Below the pieces are notes generated by a model that saw nothing but the letters and a program-made list of their open reading frames with translations, made no database searches and had not been told where the DNA came from. This document shows positions 1-9,186 of a DNA stretch of 64,000 nucleotides, in pieces; the first letter of the stretch is position 1, and each line of letters starts with the position of its first letter. The stretch comes from Cuspidothrix issatschenkoi CHARLIE-1 (GTDB lineage Bacteria > Cyanobacteriota > Cyanobacteriia > Cyanobacteriales > Nostocaceae). A program made the position numbers and the translations under genes. The DNA is taken from NCBI RefSeq assembly GCF_002934005.1, contig NZ_PGEM01000025.1, positions 42,489 through 106,488 of the forward strand, written 5' to 3'.

Positions 1-1089
1 CCAGGGACAATTTCTCTGGGGCAAGGTGTAGTTCATTATCAACCTCCAGAAACAGCTATTGAATTATTACCAAAATTTCTTTCTGAACCCAAAAATCATC
101 TTTATCAAGCGGTGGTGGGTATTCCTGAATTATTAACAGTATTGGCACAAAAGTTATCAAAATTTAATGGGATTGATATTAATGAAGACAATGCTATTGT
201 CGTGACAGCAGGTAGTAATATGGGATTTATGAATGCTATCTTAGCAATTACTTCTCCTGGTGATGAAATTATTTTAAATACGCCGTACTATTTTAATCAT
301 GAAATGGCGATTAAGATGGCAGGTTGTCAGCCTGTGTTAGTAACTACAGATGCAGATTATCAATTAATTCCTGAAGCCATAGCTAAAGCAATTACATCAA
401 AAACCCGTGCTATTGTGACAATTTCTCCCAATAATCCCACAGGTGTAGTTTATTCAGAATCAGCGTTAAAACAAGTTAATCAAATTTGTCAAGATAGGGA
501 AATTTATCATATTAGTGATGAGGCTTATGAATATTTTACTTATAATGAAGTAAAGCATATTTCTCCTGGGGCATTTCCAGGAAGTAATGAATATACAATT
601 TCTCTTTTTAGTTTATCAAAAGCTTATGGTTTTGCTAGTTGGCGAATTGGTTATATGGTAATTCCTAAACATTTGTTAACTGCTGTAAAAAAGGTTCAAG
701 ATACTATTTTAATTTGTCCACCCGTGGTTTCTCAATATGCAGCATTGGGGGCGTTACAGGTAAAAGATAATTATTTAAAAGATCATATTTCTACAATTGC
801 CCAAGTTCGAGAAATAGTAATTCATGCACTAGCATCTTTAGAAGATTTATGTACTATTACCAGTGCAAATGGGGCTTTTTACTTTTTCATAAAAGTGCAT
901 ACGAAAATCAATGATTTGGAATTAGTAAGAAAACTGATTCAAGAATATAAAGTAGCGGTAATTCCGGGAACAACCTTTGGAATGGAAGATGGTTGTTATT
1001 TGCGGGTTGCCTATGGTGCATTACAAGCAGATACGGCCAAAGCAGGTATAGAAAGATTAGTCAAAGGTCTGCAAAGTATCGTATTATAA
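1..1089 (+). CDS. PLP-dependent aminotransferase, class I/II (5' end missing)
   Basis: Fold-type I aminotransferase that transfers an amino group between an amino acid and a 2-oxo acid in the cytosol; the substrate cannot be read from sequence. The reading frame is open from base 1, so only the extreme N-terminus lies outside the window. Visible family marks are SPNNPTG (near visible residue 143), the ISDEAYE aspartate/tyrosine pair (near 173), the cofactor lysine in SLSKAYGFASWR (K207 of the visible part) and the carboxylate-binding arginine in LRVAYG near the C-terminus. A histidine-phosphatase gene follows 34 bases downstream on the same strand. The family is certain, the exact enzyme is not. 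Confidence 0.9.
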   Translation, partial: PGTISLGQGVVHYQPPETAIELLPKFLSEPKNHLYQAVVGIPELLTVLAQKLSKFNGIDINEDNAIVVTAGSNMGFMNAILAITSPGDEIILNTPYYFNHEMAIKMAGCQPVLVTTDADYQLIPEAIAKAITSKTRAIVTISPNNPTGVVYSESALKQVNQICQDREIYHISDEAYEYFTYNEVKHISPGAFPGSNEYTISLFSLSKAYGFASWRIGYMVIPKHLLTAVKKVQDTILICPPVVSQYAALGALQVKDNYLKDHISTIAQVREIVIHALASLEDLCTITSANGAFYFFIKVHTKINDLELVRKLIQEYKVAVIPGTTFGMEDGCYLRVAYGALQADTAKAGIERLVKGLQSIVL

Positions 1090-1123
1090 CCGCATAACAA
1101 AAATTAACACTCGTATTTTATCC

Positions 1124-1771
1124 ATGAGTCAAATAGTTTGGATAGCAAGACACGCTAACCGTCTCGACTTTGTAAATCCTGATTGGTTTCTTACCGCTGA
1201 AAGACGGTATGATCCACCTTTATCAGATGATGGTATGGTTCAGGCGCAGCAGTTAGCAAAACGACTCAAAGAGCAAAAAATCAGTCATATTTTTACTTCT
1301 CCGTTTTTGCGAACTATTCAAACTGCGAATGCGATCGCTGAAGTTTTGGATTTAGAGATTAAACTAGAAATAGGCTTGAGTGAATGGTTAAATCCCGAAT
1401 GGATGACTGAAGAACCAGAAAAACTACCAATTTCCGCCTTAGTAGAATTATTCCCCAGAATTGATACTAGCTACACATCACGCATAGCTGCACAATATCC
1501 TGAAACCCATGAAAAAGTGCGGGAACGTTCAGCACAAACTGCCAGGTGTCTATCTACGGAATTTTCCCCCCATGATATCCTATTGGTGGCACATGGGGCT
1601 TCTGTTTTGGGTGCAGCAATGGGATTAGTGGGGGATATTGCCAAAACAGAAGTTAAAGCTTCTTTATGTTCTTTGGTAAAAGTTGTCCGTCAAGATTCGG
1701 AATGGTTGCTAGAACTAACAGGAGATACTTCCCATTTAACAAAAATTGAGGAAGTAGTGCGATTTGTGTAA
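1124..1771 (+). CDS. Histidine phosphatase superfamily protein (phosphoglycerate-mutase-like)
   Basis: A 215-residue branch-1 histidine phosphatase. The motif is ARHANR near residue 8 instead of the usual RHG, so the catalytic histidine is kept but the following glycine is Ala. The second catalytic region, VAHGASVLG (about residues 155-163), carries the second histidine, and FTSPFLRTIQTA supplies the conserved arginine. RHxxR-type cyanobacterial relatives act on phosphorylated small molecules or proteins; the substrate here is unknown. It sits between the aminotransferase and glucokinase on the same strand and may be co-transcribed with the former (34-base gap). Confidence 0.85.
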   Translation: MSQIVWIARHANRLDFVNPDWFLTAERRYDPPLSDDGMVQAQQLAKRLKEQKISHIFTSPFLRTIQTANAIAEVLDLEIKLEIGLSEWLNPEWMTEEPEKLPISALVELFPRIDTSYTSRIAAQYPETHEKVRERSAQTARCLSTEFSPHDILLVAHGASVLGAAMGLVGDIAKTEVKASLCSLVKVVRQDSEWLLELTGDTSHLTKIEEVVRFV

Positions 1772-1846
1772 ATCTAGAATCGGGATTTTTTGCAAATCCC
1801 AACTCAAAATAACTTAGCAAAAGTAACGTATTAACTGATAAATTTT

Positions 1847-2872
1847 ATGACCTTACTACTAGCAGGAGATATCGGTGGCACAAAAACTATTTTGCGTTTG
1901 GTGGAATTCTCAGAAACAGTAGGCTTAAAAACTCTGTATGAGGAGAGTTTTCCCAGTGGAGATTTTCCCGATTTAGTGCCAATCGTACAAAAGTTTTTGC
2001 ACACAGCTAATTTTACCACACCTGAAAAAGCTTGTTTTGCGATCGCCGGTCCAGTCAGGGGAAATACTGCCAAACTAACTAACTTATCATGGTTTCTCGA
2101 TACAGATCGGTTAATTCAAGAACTGGGTATTGTTTCGATTTCTTTAATTAACGATTTTGCGGCGGTTGGTTATGGTATTTTTGGCTTAACAAAACAGGAT
2201 TTATTCACTTTACAAGTTGGTAAATATCAACCAGCAGCACCTATGGCTGTAATTGGTGCAGGAACAGGTTTAGGCCAGGGATTTTTAATTAAACATGGAA
2301 ATCAATATCAAGTCTTTCCTTCCGAGGGTGGACACGCAGATTTTGCGCCCCGCAATGAGTTAGAATTTCAATTATTAAAATATCTTTTAGATAAACATAA
2401 TATTGACAGAGTTTCTGTAGAAAGAGTAGTTTCCGGGTTAGGAATTATCTCTATTTACCAATTTTTGCGAGATCAACAAATAGCTACCGAATCTCCAGAA
2501 ATTGGCCAAGCGGTGAGAACTTGGGAACAAGAAGCACAGAAAACCGAAAAAACAGTTGATCCTGGTGCATTTATTGGTAGTGCGGCATTGCAAAAAAGCG
2601 ATCGCCTTTCTGAAAAAACCATAGAATTATTTGTTGCCGCCTACGGTGCAGAAGCGGGCAATCTTGCCCTCAAACTATTACCTTATGGAGGATTATACAT
2701 TGCTGGTGGTATCGCCCCTAAAATCCTACCTTTAATCCAAAATGGTAGTTTTATGTTAAATTTTATCCAAAAAGGCAGAATGGGTTCTTTACTCAAAGAA
2801 ATCCCCGTTCACATAATTCTTAACCAACAAGTGGGATTAATTGGTGCGGGTTTGTGTGCATCTAGGTTATAA
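1847..2872 (+). CDS. glk: Glucokinase
   Basis: Phosphorylates glucose to glucose-6-phosphate with ATP in the cytosol. The 341-residue length fits the bacterial Glk family (Pfam Glucokinase), not the ROK family. The N-terminal ATP-binding motif LLAGDIGGTKT (residues 4-14), the catalytic region LINDFAAVGYG with the base Asp, the GAGTGLGQGF loop and the FPSEGGHADFAP motif are all visible, as is YIAGGIAPK near the C-terminus. The upstream spacer is 75 bases. A short antisense open frame over its start is a shadow. Confidence 0.95.
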   Translation: MTLLLAGDIGGTKTILRLVEFSETVGLKTLYEESFPSGDFPDLVPIVQKFLHTANFTTPEKACFAIAGPVRGNTAKLTNLSWFLDTDRLIQELGIVSISLINDFAAVGYGIFGLTKQDLFTLQVGKYQPAAPMAVIGAGTGLGQGFLIKHGNQYQVFPSEGGHADFAPRNELEFQLLKYLLDKHNIDRVSVERVVSGLGIISIYQFLRDQQIATESPEIGQAVRTWEQEAQKTEKTVDPGAFIGSAALQKSDRLSEKTIELFVAAYGAEAGNLALKLLPYGGLYIAGGIAPKILPLIQNGSFMLNFIQKGRMGSLLKEIPVHIILNQQVGLIGAGLCASRL

Positions 2873-2915
2873 CTAGCAACGACACTAAAAACAGCATCTG
2901 CCAATTTTATAACTT

Positions 2916-3518
2916 ATGAATAGCAAAATTGTACTATCTTTGATCGCCGTTACTCTTTTCTCTAGCGGTAATGCTGCATTGGCTGTACATTTATCCGAAC
3001 CGAAAACCTCAGAGAAAAAGCCCATTGTTCCCCAAATAGTTCAACCAAAATGGAGAACATTTACGTCCCCAGATGGACGTTTTACAGTCCTAATGCCAGG
3101 AAAACACAAACAGAAAACCCAAATTCAAAAAACCTACATGGGGAAAATAAAATTAGAAATATTTTTAGCCCAACCCCCACAGCAAGAGGCAGCATATATA
3201 GTCACATACAATGAATTTCCTGATAGCTATGTGCAAATGAATAGTCCTCAAAAAATCATGGATGAAGCCCAATATATGGAATTAACAACTACCCAAAGTA
3301 GATTACTAAATCAGCGTAATATTCGCAGTTCTAACTTTCATCCTGGTAGAGAAATTGAATATGTCAACACCATCGGCAAAGTTACAAAAACGAGGATGTT
3401 TGTCGCTCATGATAGATTATATAAAGTCATGGCTATTGTTTCTAAAAAACAGCATGATAGTTTAAATAAAACAGTCACAGGCTTTTTAAATTCTTTTCAA
3501 TTAGTGGTCAAACCTTAG
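2916..3518 (+). CDS. Exported hypothetical protein, cyanobacterial
   Basis: A 200-residue protein with a clear N-terminal signal peptide (hydrophobic residues 5-23, cleavage probably after the Ala-rich stretch ending ALAVHLS). The mature part opens with a region built around WRTFTSPDGRFTVLMPGK (about residues 46-63), a pattern recurring in secreted cyanobacterial proteins of unknown role, then an alpha/beta region without cysteines. The start is the ATG 43 bases after glk, so co-transcription with glk is possible. A strong bidirectional terminator follows about 200 bases downstream. No function is proposed. Confidence 0.75.
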   Translation: MNSKIVLSLIAVTLFSSGNAALAVHLSEPKTSEKKPIVPQIVQPKWRTFTSPDGRFTVLMPGKHKQKTQIQKTYMGKIKLEIFLAQPPQQEAAYIVTYNEFPDSYVQMNSPQKIMDEAQYMELTTTQSRLLNQRNIRSSNFHPGREIEYVNTIGKVTKTRMFVAHDRLYKVMAIVSKKQHDSLNKTVTGFLNSFQLVVKP

Positions 3519-3714
3519 CTAATTTTGTAAAAAAAACTAGGCGAACATAATTCACTACTACACAATAGACCTGTCTAAAATACAAAAAAATAGTAGGACG
3601 GTAAATTGAAGATATACCGTGGCTCTACCTCATATAAAAAATATTATCCTATCAATAAAAGGAATGCCTCACTCACCAGGCCGCCATGTATTAAATAGGT
3701 TAAAAAAAAAAGAA

Positions 3715-3747
3715 AAAATGAAGGATAAAAAACAGATCCTTCATTTT
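3715..3747. terminator. Bidirectional intrinsic terminator between convergent genes
   Basis: Perfect 12-base inverted repeat AAAATGAAGGAT / ATCCTTCATTTT with a 9-base loop. The A-run entering the left arm and the T-run ending the right arm give a U-tract on both strands. It lies between the exported-protein gene (+) and the MgdA-like gene (-), as expected for a shared terminator. Confidence 0.8.
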
Positions 3748-3770
3748 CCTGGGTTGATGTCGTTGATGTC

Positions 3771-5183
3771 TTATTGATGTGCGCCAGTATGGACAGTTTT
3801 TACCCATTTGAGACGTTTTGGTCGGAAAGACATTCTTGCGGTGGTGCTACTTATAACTACTAACCAATGCAACATATATAAATTGCCGCGTAGGGTTTGT
3901 AAAAGTAACATTAAATATGTAGATGGTTTAAATTGTTGCTCTGAGCGAATATACTGCAAACCAGCAAACATTCCTACTAGGGACATTCCAATGGATAAGC
4001 TGGTGACAGGAGTGAAGACGGGAGGACGATGACGAGCGATCGCCATTAAGATATCTGGTATTGCGGCTGTGGGCAAGATATACATCGTAAACATAAAGAT
4101 CAGCAAGTCCCAGGTTTTCTTTGACCCCATGCGGTTTTTGAGAATGAGATCCCAATAGTCCAAATAACGTTGATAGCCACCTTCCGCCCAACGGTTGCGT
4201 TGATGCCAAAGGGCGATCGCATTGGTGACACCTTCTTCTTCTACTGGGGGGAAAAATACACATTCAATATCCCATCGATCTAGATGTAAACGAATAGTTA
4301 AATCTAAATCATCGGTAATGGTTTCCTCATTCCAGCCACCGCAACTGGTTAAAGCTTGACGACGGACAAATTGACCATTTCCCCGGAGTTCGCCAATACC
4401 ACCAATGGTTGTCCTCTGTTGTTGAAACCACATATCTAAAACCATTTCCGCCATTTGTCCCTTAGTCCAAAAATTTTCTTTGGCATTGGCGATCGCTTTT
4501 CGCATTTGTACCGCCCCTACCTGTTGCTTTTCAAACAAAGGAACTACCTGTAATAACAAATCTGATGTAACTTGGGCATCGGCATCAAATACCGCAATAA
4601 TATCTCCTTTAGTTCGAGGTAGAACTTGATTTAATGCCCCTGACTTACCACCACTAGCTCCAGAAGAACGGCTAAATATATTTAGTTGTTGATATTCCTG
4701 TTTTAATTCTGCTAGTAATTGTGGTGTACTGTCTGTACTGTTATCATCAATAATCCAGACTTCATATTGCCCATTAGGGTATTCCAAGCTACACAGGTTC
4801 TTGACCAATCTGCCAATCACCGCTTCTTCATTTTTAGCAGCCACTAATATAGAAACAAAAGGCAAATCTCCTCCTGTTTCCGGTTTATGGTGGGGGCGTT
4901 TCGTAAAAATAATTCTCAAGGCGTGAATGCCTAGCATTGTGGTCAGTGCTAGGATAAATATTGAAGCCCAAGAAACTAAATGTAGGGCGATAGTCCCAGT
5001 CCAAACTATAGTTAAAACTAAAGCCGCTTTACCTCTACGTCGTTGAAATCGGGATGGTTGTACAAGCACGGAATCTGTATTTACTTCTGATAGCTCATCT
5101 ACTGATGGGTCAGTTAAGATAGAGTCCAGGGGATCAGAATTTTCGTCGTAAGTATTGTTTTCAGGCCAGGAATTCGCTGGCAT
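3771..5183 (-). CDS. mgdA: Family 2 membrane glycosyltransferase, MgdA-like (1,2-diacylglycerol 3-beta-glucosyltransferase)
   Basis: Processive-type GT2 enzyme of 470 residues. Two N-terminal membrane segments (about 52-92) precede the catalytic domain with DDNSTDS (146-152), DADA (200-203), TDD (290-292) and the QRNRW signature (328-332). Three further membrane segments follow (about 358-447). In cyanobacteria a GT2 protein of this size and topology makes monoglucosyldiacylglycerol, the precursor of thylakoid MGDG. The name rests on overall length and layout recalled for that family. The alternative is another cellulose-synthase-like GT2. It is a single gene, convergent with the upstream (+) genes. 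Confidence 0.7.
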   Translation of the reverse strand: MPANSWPENNTYDENSDPLDSILTDPSVDELSEVNTDSVLVQPSRFQRRRGKAALVLTIVWTGTIALHLVSWASIFILALTTMLGIHALRIIFTKRPHHKPETGGDLPFVSILVAAKNEEAVIGRLVKNLCSLEYPNGQYEVWIIDDNSTDSTPQLLAELKQEYQQLNIFSRSSGASGGKSGALNQVLPRTKGDIIAVFDADAQVTSDLLLQVVPLFEKQQVGAVQMRKAIANAKENFWTKGQMAEMVLDMWFQQQRTTIGGIGELRGNGQFVRRQALTSCGGWNEETITDDLDLTIRLHLDRWDIECVFFPPVEEEGVTNAIALWHQRNRWAEGGYQRYLDYWDLILKNRMGSKKTWDLLIFMFTMYILPTAAIPDILMAIARHRPPVFTPVTSLSIGMSLVGMFAGLQYIRSEQQFKPSTYLMLLLQTLRGNLYMLHWLVVISSTTARMSFRPKRLKWVKTVHTGAHQ

Positions 5184-5460
5184 AGGTTACATAATTCAAA
5201 AACAGCTATACCATGTAGCTTTATTTACAAAATAATACTGTAATATATTACTAGCTACCTCATTAATATAGTTCCAAAGAGTTCTAAAGGGAATAGAAAA
5301 AGAGGAATTTACCCGATGCAGAATTAGGAGTTAGAGAACATGGGCAGGAAAAATTAGACTTGCAGTAGGAGCAAAGTTAGGCTTCAACCGTCAATTCTCA
5401 ACCTAGTAAACCACTAATCGAGTTATCATAGTGAATAGTCTGCTTGTAAATTATGATTGA

Positions 5461-8145
5461 GTGAACTACTCTGACTCTGCTAATGCTATTGACCTGGGGT
5501 CAATTTTCCCCTTTGAACTAGATCAATTCCAAACAGAAGCGATCGCCTCTCTGAATGCTAACCGTTCGGTAGTTGTTTGTGCGCCCACAGGTTCAGGAAA
5601 GACCCTCATCGGCGAATATGCTATATATCGCGCCTTATCCCGTAGAAAACGGGTATTTTACACCACTCCCTTAAAAGCCTTATCTAACCAAAAACTGCGA
5701 GACTTTCGCCAAAAATTTGGCTTTGATCAAGTTGGACTGCTCACTGGAGACGCTTCCATTCATAGGGATGCGCCAATTTTGGTCATGACCACAGAAATTT
5801 TCCGCAATATGCTCTATGGTACACCCATAGGACAAATCGGCATTTCCCTTACAGACGTAGAAGCCGTCGTTCTCGATGAATGCCACTACATGAACGATCG
5901 CCAACGGGGTACAGTGTGGGAAGAATCAATCATCTACTGTCCCCGCAGCATCCAGCTTGTAGCCCTCTCCGCCACAGTCGCCAATAGTGACCAACTCACC
6001 AACTGGCTAAACTACGTTCATGGTCCCACAGACCTGATTTACTCAGATTTTCGCCCCGTTCCCTTAGCATTTAATTTTTGTAATCCCAAAGGGTTATTTC
6101 CCCTATTAAATGAAACCAACACCAAAATTAACCCTCGTCTAGTCAAACAAAAGAGTAAAAAAGGATATTGGGAAAAAGGCAAAACTGGCAGACCGGAAGC
6201 TCCCGGTATTATTTATACACTCAGCCAACTTCAGCAACGGGATATGCTCCCAGCAATTTACTTTATCTTCAGTCGGCGCGGTTGTGATAAAGCTGTAGAA
6301 GAAGTTGGTGACTTATGGTTAGTCAATAATGATGAATCCCAAATCCTGCGGCAACAGATTGATGAATTTTTAAACCGTAATCCGGAAGCAGGTAGGACTG
6401 GACAAATAGCCCCACTATACCGAGGTATAGCTGCTCATCATGCTGGCATTTTACCCGCATGGAAAGGACTAGTAGAAGAACTGTTTCAACAAGGATTAAT
6501 TAAAGTCGTCTTTGCTACCGAAACCCTAGCGGCAGGAATAAATATGCCCGCCCGCACCACAGTAATTTCTACCCTTTCCAAACGCACTGACAACGGCCAC
6601 CGACTGCTTAATGCTTCGGAATTTCTGCAAATGGCAGGCCGCGCCGGTCGTCGAGGCATGGATAAACAAGGTTATGTAGTTACATTACAAACCCCCTTTG
6701 AAGGAGCGAAAGAAGCCTCATATTTAGCCACATCCAAACCAGATCCCCTAGTTAGTCAATTTACCCCTAGCTATGGCATGGTTTTAAACCTGCTGCAAAC
6801 CCATAATATTGAACAAGCCAGAGAACTCATAGAACGCAGTTTTGGACAATATATGTCCAACTTACACCTGCAACCAGACTATGAAGAAATGGCACAATTT
6901 CAAGGGGAATTGGCGCAAATTCAGGCACAATTGGCGGCGATTGATGAAAATGAACTGATAGTATATGAAAAATTACGCCAGCGCTTGAAAGTAGAACGGC
7001 AGATTTTTAAAACCTTACAAGAACAAGCCCAGCAGGATCGCCAAGAACAAGTGGCAATGATGTTAGATTTTGCCATATCTGGAACTATGCTCAGTCTCCA
7101 TGATAAAAACGCAATTTCCCCCTTACCCATCACCGCCGTATTAATTGATAAAGCTGTCAGCAGTCATGAGATCTCCTACTTTGTATGCTTAGGAGAAAAT
7201 AATCGTTGGTATGTAGTCACACCAACGGATATATTAGATTTATATGCAGAATTACCACGGGTAGAAGTTCCTGCAGATCTCCTTCCTCCTGCTGAATTGG
7301 GTTGGAAACGAGGACAATCAATTCGTGGTGATCAACATAGTCTTGCTGTGGTGCAAAATATCCCCCATCCCCATGAATTAATCCATCTATCTCCTGAAGT
7401 TCAAGAACAACTGAGTCGCCTCACCGCCGTTCAAGAACAATTAGAAAACCATCCCATTTACAAATCAGGAGACATTGCCAAAATCTTTAAAAATAGGGCG
7501 CGTTGTGTAGAATTAGAAGCGGAAATTGAACACCTACAAGAACAGATAGACCTCCAGTCCCAAAGATATTGGGAGGAATTTCTCTGTTTAATTGAAATTT
7601 TACAGTCCTTTGAATGTTTAGACAACTTAATTCCTACACCATTAGGACAAATTGCCGCCGCCATTCGCGGTGAAAATGAGTTATGGTTAGGCTTAGTCCT
7701 AGCTAGTGGAGAATTAGATGCTATTGGACCCCATCATCTAGCAGCAGTTGTAGCCGCTTTGGTGACAGAAGCACCCCGTCCAGATACTAAAATTGACTTT
7801 AACCTGTCCCTAGAAGCAGATACAGCTTGGTTAAAATTGCAACCTATTCGCCGCGCTGTGTTAAAGGTGCAGTATCGTCATGGTGTGGCCTTACCTGTAG
7901 GTTTAGAACATCGTTTTATCAATTTGATTTCCTTGGTAGAACAGTGGGCGCTGGGAGCAGAGTGGACAGTATTATGCGCAAAAACCACTTTGGATGAAGG
8001 GGATGTGGTGCGGATTTTACGCCGTACCTTGGATTTATTATCCCAGATTCCTCATGTTCCTAATTTACCTGATGTCCTGCGGCGTAATGCTCAACGAGCG
8101 ATGCAATTAATTGATAGATTCCCTGTCAATGAGGCCATGGATTAA
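5461..8145 (+). CDS. Ski2-like DEAD/DEAH-box RNA helicase
   Basis: An 894-residue superfamily 2 helicase. Walker A is APTGSGKT (41-48), motif II is DECH (139-142), motif III SAT (170-172), and motif VI QMAGRAGRRG (390-399) is the form typical of Ski2/Mtr4 helicases. A long C-terminal region with a charged coiled stretch (about 480-530 and 630-690) ends in the DSHCT-type helical domain. This suggests ATP-driven RNA unwinding in RNA turnover or rRNA maturation, inferred from the eukaryotic relatives. The start is a GTG; the only nearby upstream ATG runs directly into a stop. It has a 277-base spacer of its own and no operon partner. Confidence 0.9.
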   Translation: MNYSDSANAIDLGSIFPFELDQFQTEAIASLNANRSVVVCAPTGSGKTLIGEYAIYRALSRRKRVFYTTPLKALSNQKLRDFRQKFGFDQVGLLTGDASIHRDAPILVMTTEIFRNMLYGTPIGQIGISLTDVEAVVLDECHYMNDRQRGTVWEESIIYCPRSIQLVALSATVANSDQLTNWLNYVHGPTDLIYSDFRPVPLAFNFCNPKGLFPLLNETNTKINPRLVKQKSKKGYWEKGKTGRPEAPGIIYTLSQLQQRDMLPAIYFIFSRRGCDKAVEEVGDLWLVNNDESQILRQQIDEFLNRNPEAGRTGQIAPLYRGIAAHHAGILPAWKGLVEELFQQGLIKVVFATETLAAGINMPARTTVISTLSKRTDNGHRLLNASEFLQMAGRAGRRGMDKQGYVVTLQTPFEGAKEASYLATSKPDPLVSQFTPSYGMVLNLLQTHNIEQARELIERSFGQYMSNLHLQPDYEEMAQFQGELAQIQAQLAAIDENELIVYEKLRQRLKVERQIFKTLQEQAQQDRQEQVAMMLDFAISGTMLSLHDKNAISPLPITAVLIDKAVSSHEISYFVCLGENNRWYVVTPTDILDLYAELPRVEVPADLLPPAELGWKRGQSIRGDQHSLAVVQNIPHPHELIHLSPEVQEQLSRLTAVQEQLENHPIYKSGDIAKIFKNRARCVELEAEIEHLQEQIDLQSQRYWEEFLCLIEILQSFECLDNLIPTPLGQIAAAIRGENELWLGLVLASGELDAIGPHHLAAVVAALVTEAPRPDTKIDFNLSLEADTAWLKLQPIRRAVLKVQYRHGVALPVGLEHRFINLISLVEQWALGAEWTVLCAKTTLDEGDVVRILRRTLDLLSQIPHVPNLPDVLRRNAQRAMQLIDRFPVNEAMD

Positions 8146-8170
8146 ATATCTCAATTTCTGCCTTACTTTT

Positions 8171-8289
8171 GGGCGGGGAAACCCCGCCCCTAGGATGAGG
8201 AAAGAGAATTAACAGATAGAGAAACGATAGAAGATCCATTATTAGGTATTCTTTCAGGAGAACCAATATCAACAGATAATACTGATTAA
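8171..8289 (+). pseudogene. GC-rich palindrome followed by a 3' gene remnant
   Basis: Bases 8171-8189 form a perfect hairpin, GGGCGGGG-AAA-CCCCGCCC, of a type that recurs (in weaker form) at 38984-39000 and 44200-44221. Directly after it, an open frame with no start reads as an acidic C-terminal tail containing ETIEDPLLGILSGEP and ends at the TAA at 8287-8289. It looks like the last 30 or so codons of a lost gene. The parent family is not recognised. Confidence 0.35.
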
Positions 8290-8296
8290 GTTCAAT

Positions 8297-8896
8297 TTAA
8301 CCCAAAACTCCTTGACACAAAATACCTAAAATCTTGTTTAACTCCTTAATATAATAATTATTCAAATCAATAAATATATCAGTCCCTTCCAACTTCAAGA
8401 ACTTCCATATATCTCCTGTTGTCACAGCCCCATAAATAGTTTTAATTTCATTACCTTCCTGTTCATTAAATAATTGTGCTGCTAACATTGCTGCTGCACA
8501 TTGACCCAAACCACTTTTAATATTTTCATTTTTAGCTTCCACAATAATTAGTACAGGAGCATTAATTGTTAACTGTTCCCTAGAACGACTGACAACAAAA
8601 TCACAATAACCATTTAAACCTCTCTCAACATCAACATTAAAATCCGTACCAGAAAATAAACTAATTTTATAATTAGCTTTACGTCTAACTTCTAATAAAA
8701 TTGGCGTAATAATCATTTCTGAACGTGCTTTTTCCGTATTTATTGCTAACGCGAGTTCCGTAGTTTCTTCTAAAGTGTTAGTTAACTTTTCACTGATTTC
8801 TATAGGTTCTACAGTCGCAAATAAATCAGCTTCTTCATCAATTGTAATGTTAAAATTTTTCTTAAACTTAGTTAAGCTAAAATCACTATAAGCCAT
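8297..8896 (-). CDS. Hypothetical protein with PD-(D/E)XK-nuclease-like core
   Basis: A 199-residue soluble protein. The middle holds CDFVVSRS, then LIIVEAKNENIKSGLGQ about 20 residues later. This D...ExK...Q spacing is that of PD-(D/E)XK-type nuclease folds, with VEAK as the core strand. No membrane segment or signal is visible. Similar proteins recur in cyanobacteria as single genes, often annotated hypothetical. The fold is inferred from motif spacing only, so catalytic activity is not established. It sits 8 bases from a gene remnant (8190-8289), in a spot with signs of rearrangement. Confidence 0.6.
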   Translation of the reverse strand: MAYSDFSLTKFKKNFNITIDEEADLFATVEPIEISEKLTNTLEETTELALAINTEKARSEMIITPILLEVRRKANYKISLFSGTDFNVDVERGLNGYCDFVVSRSREQLTINAPVLIIVEAKNENIKSGLGQCAAAMLAAQLFNEQEGNEIKTIYGAVTTGDIWKFLKLEGTDIFIDLNNYYIKELNKILGILCQGVLG

Positions 8897-9186
8897 TGCT
8901 CTTACCTAATTATTTTCAACAGGTTATCTAAAATTTAAAATCTCTTTAATTATAGTGCTACAAGAGTTGAAGGCTCTACTCTACTTGGTGAGCCAGCGCG
9001 GTCTTGGGGGTTTCCCCCATGAGTAACTGGCGAACCCGTAAGGGTGCAAACCTGGTTGAGCAAGTTTTGACGATGAATGTAGAATCTCCTCGGCTTTAGC
9101 CAGGGGAGTATCAAAATAAAAGGTAGACTAAATGCCTACCCTACAAAACCAGATAATTTATTTGCTGTTCTAGCTGAATTTGTTAA
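8897..9186. other. Intergenic region with a GC-richer interspersed-repeat-like block
   Basis: About 290 bases between the nuclease-like gene and prs. Bases about 8985-9065 are visibly GC-richer than their surroundings and contain a small palindrome, TTGGGGGTTTCCCCCATGA, and a CGAACCCGTAAGGGT stretch. The composition resembles the interspersed repeats of Nostocales genomes, but there is no second copy in this window. No gene is seen. Confidence 0.3.

Noticed and set aside
8171..8189. GC-rich hairpin as the terminator of the helicase gene
   Set aside because: No T-run follows the stem, and related hairpins occur elsewhere as repeats; kept as a repeat only.
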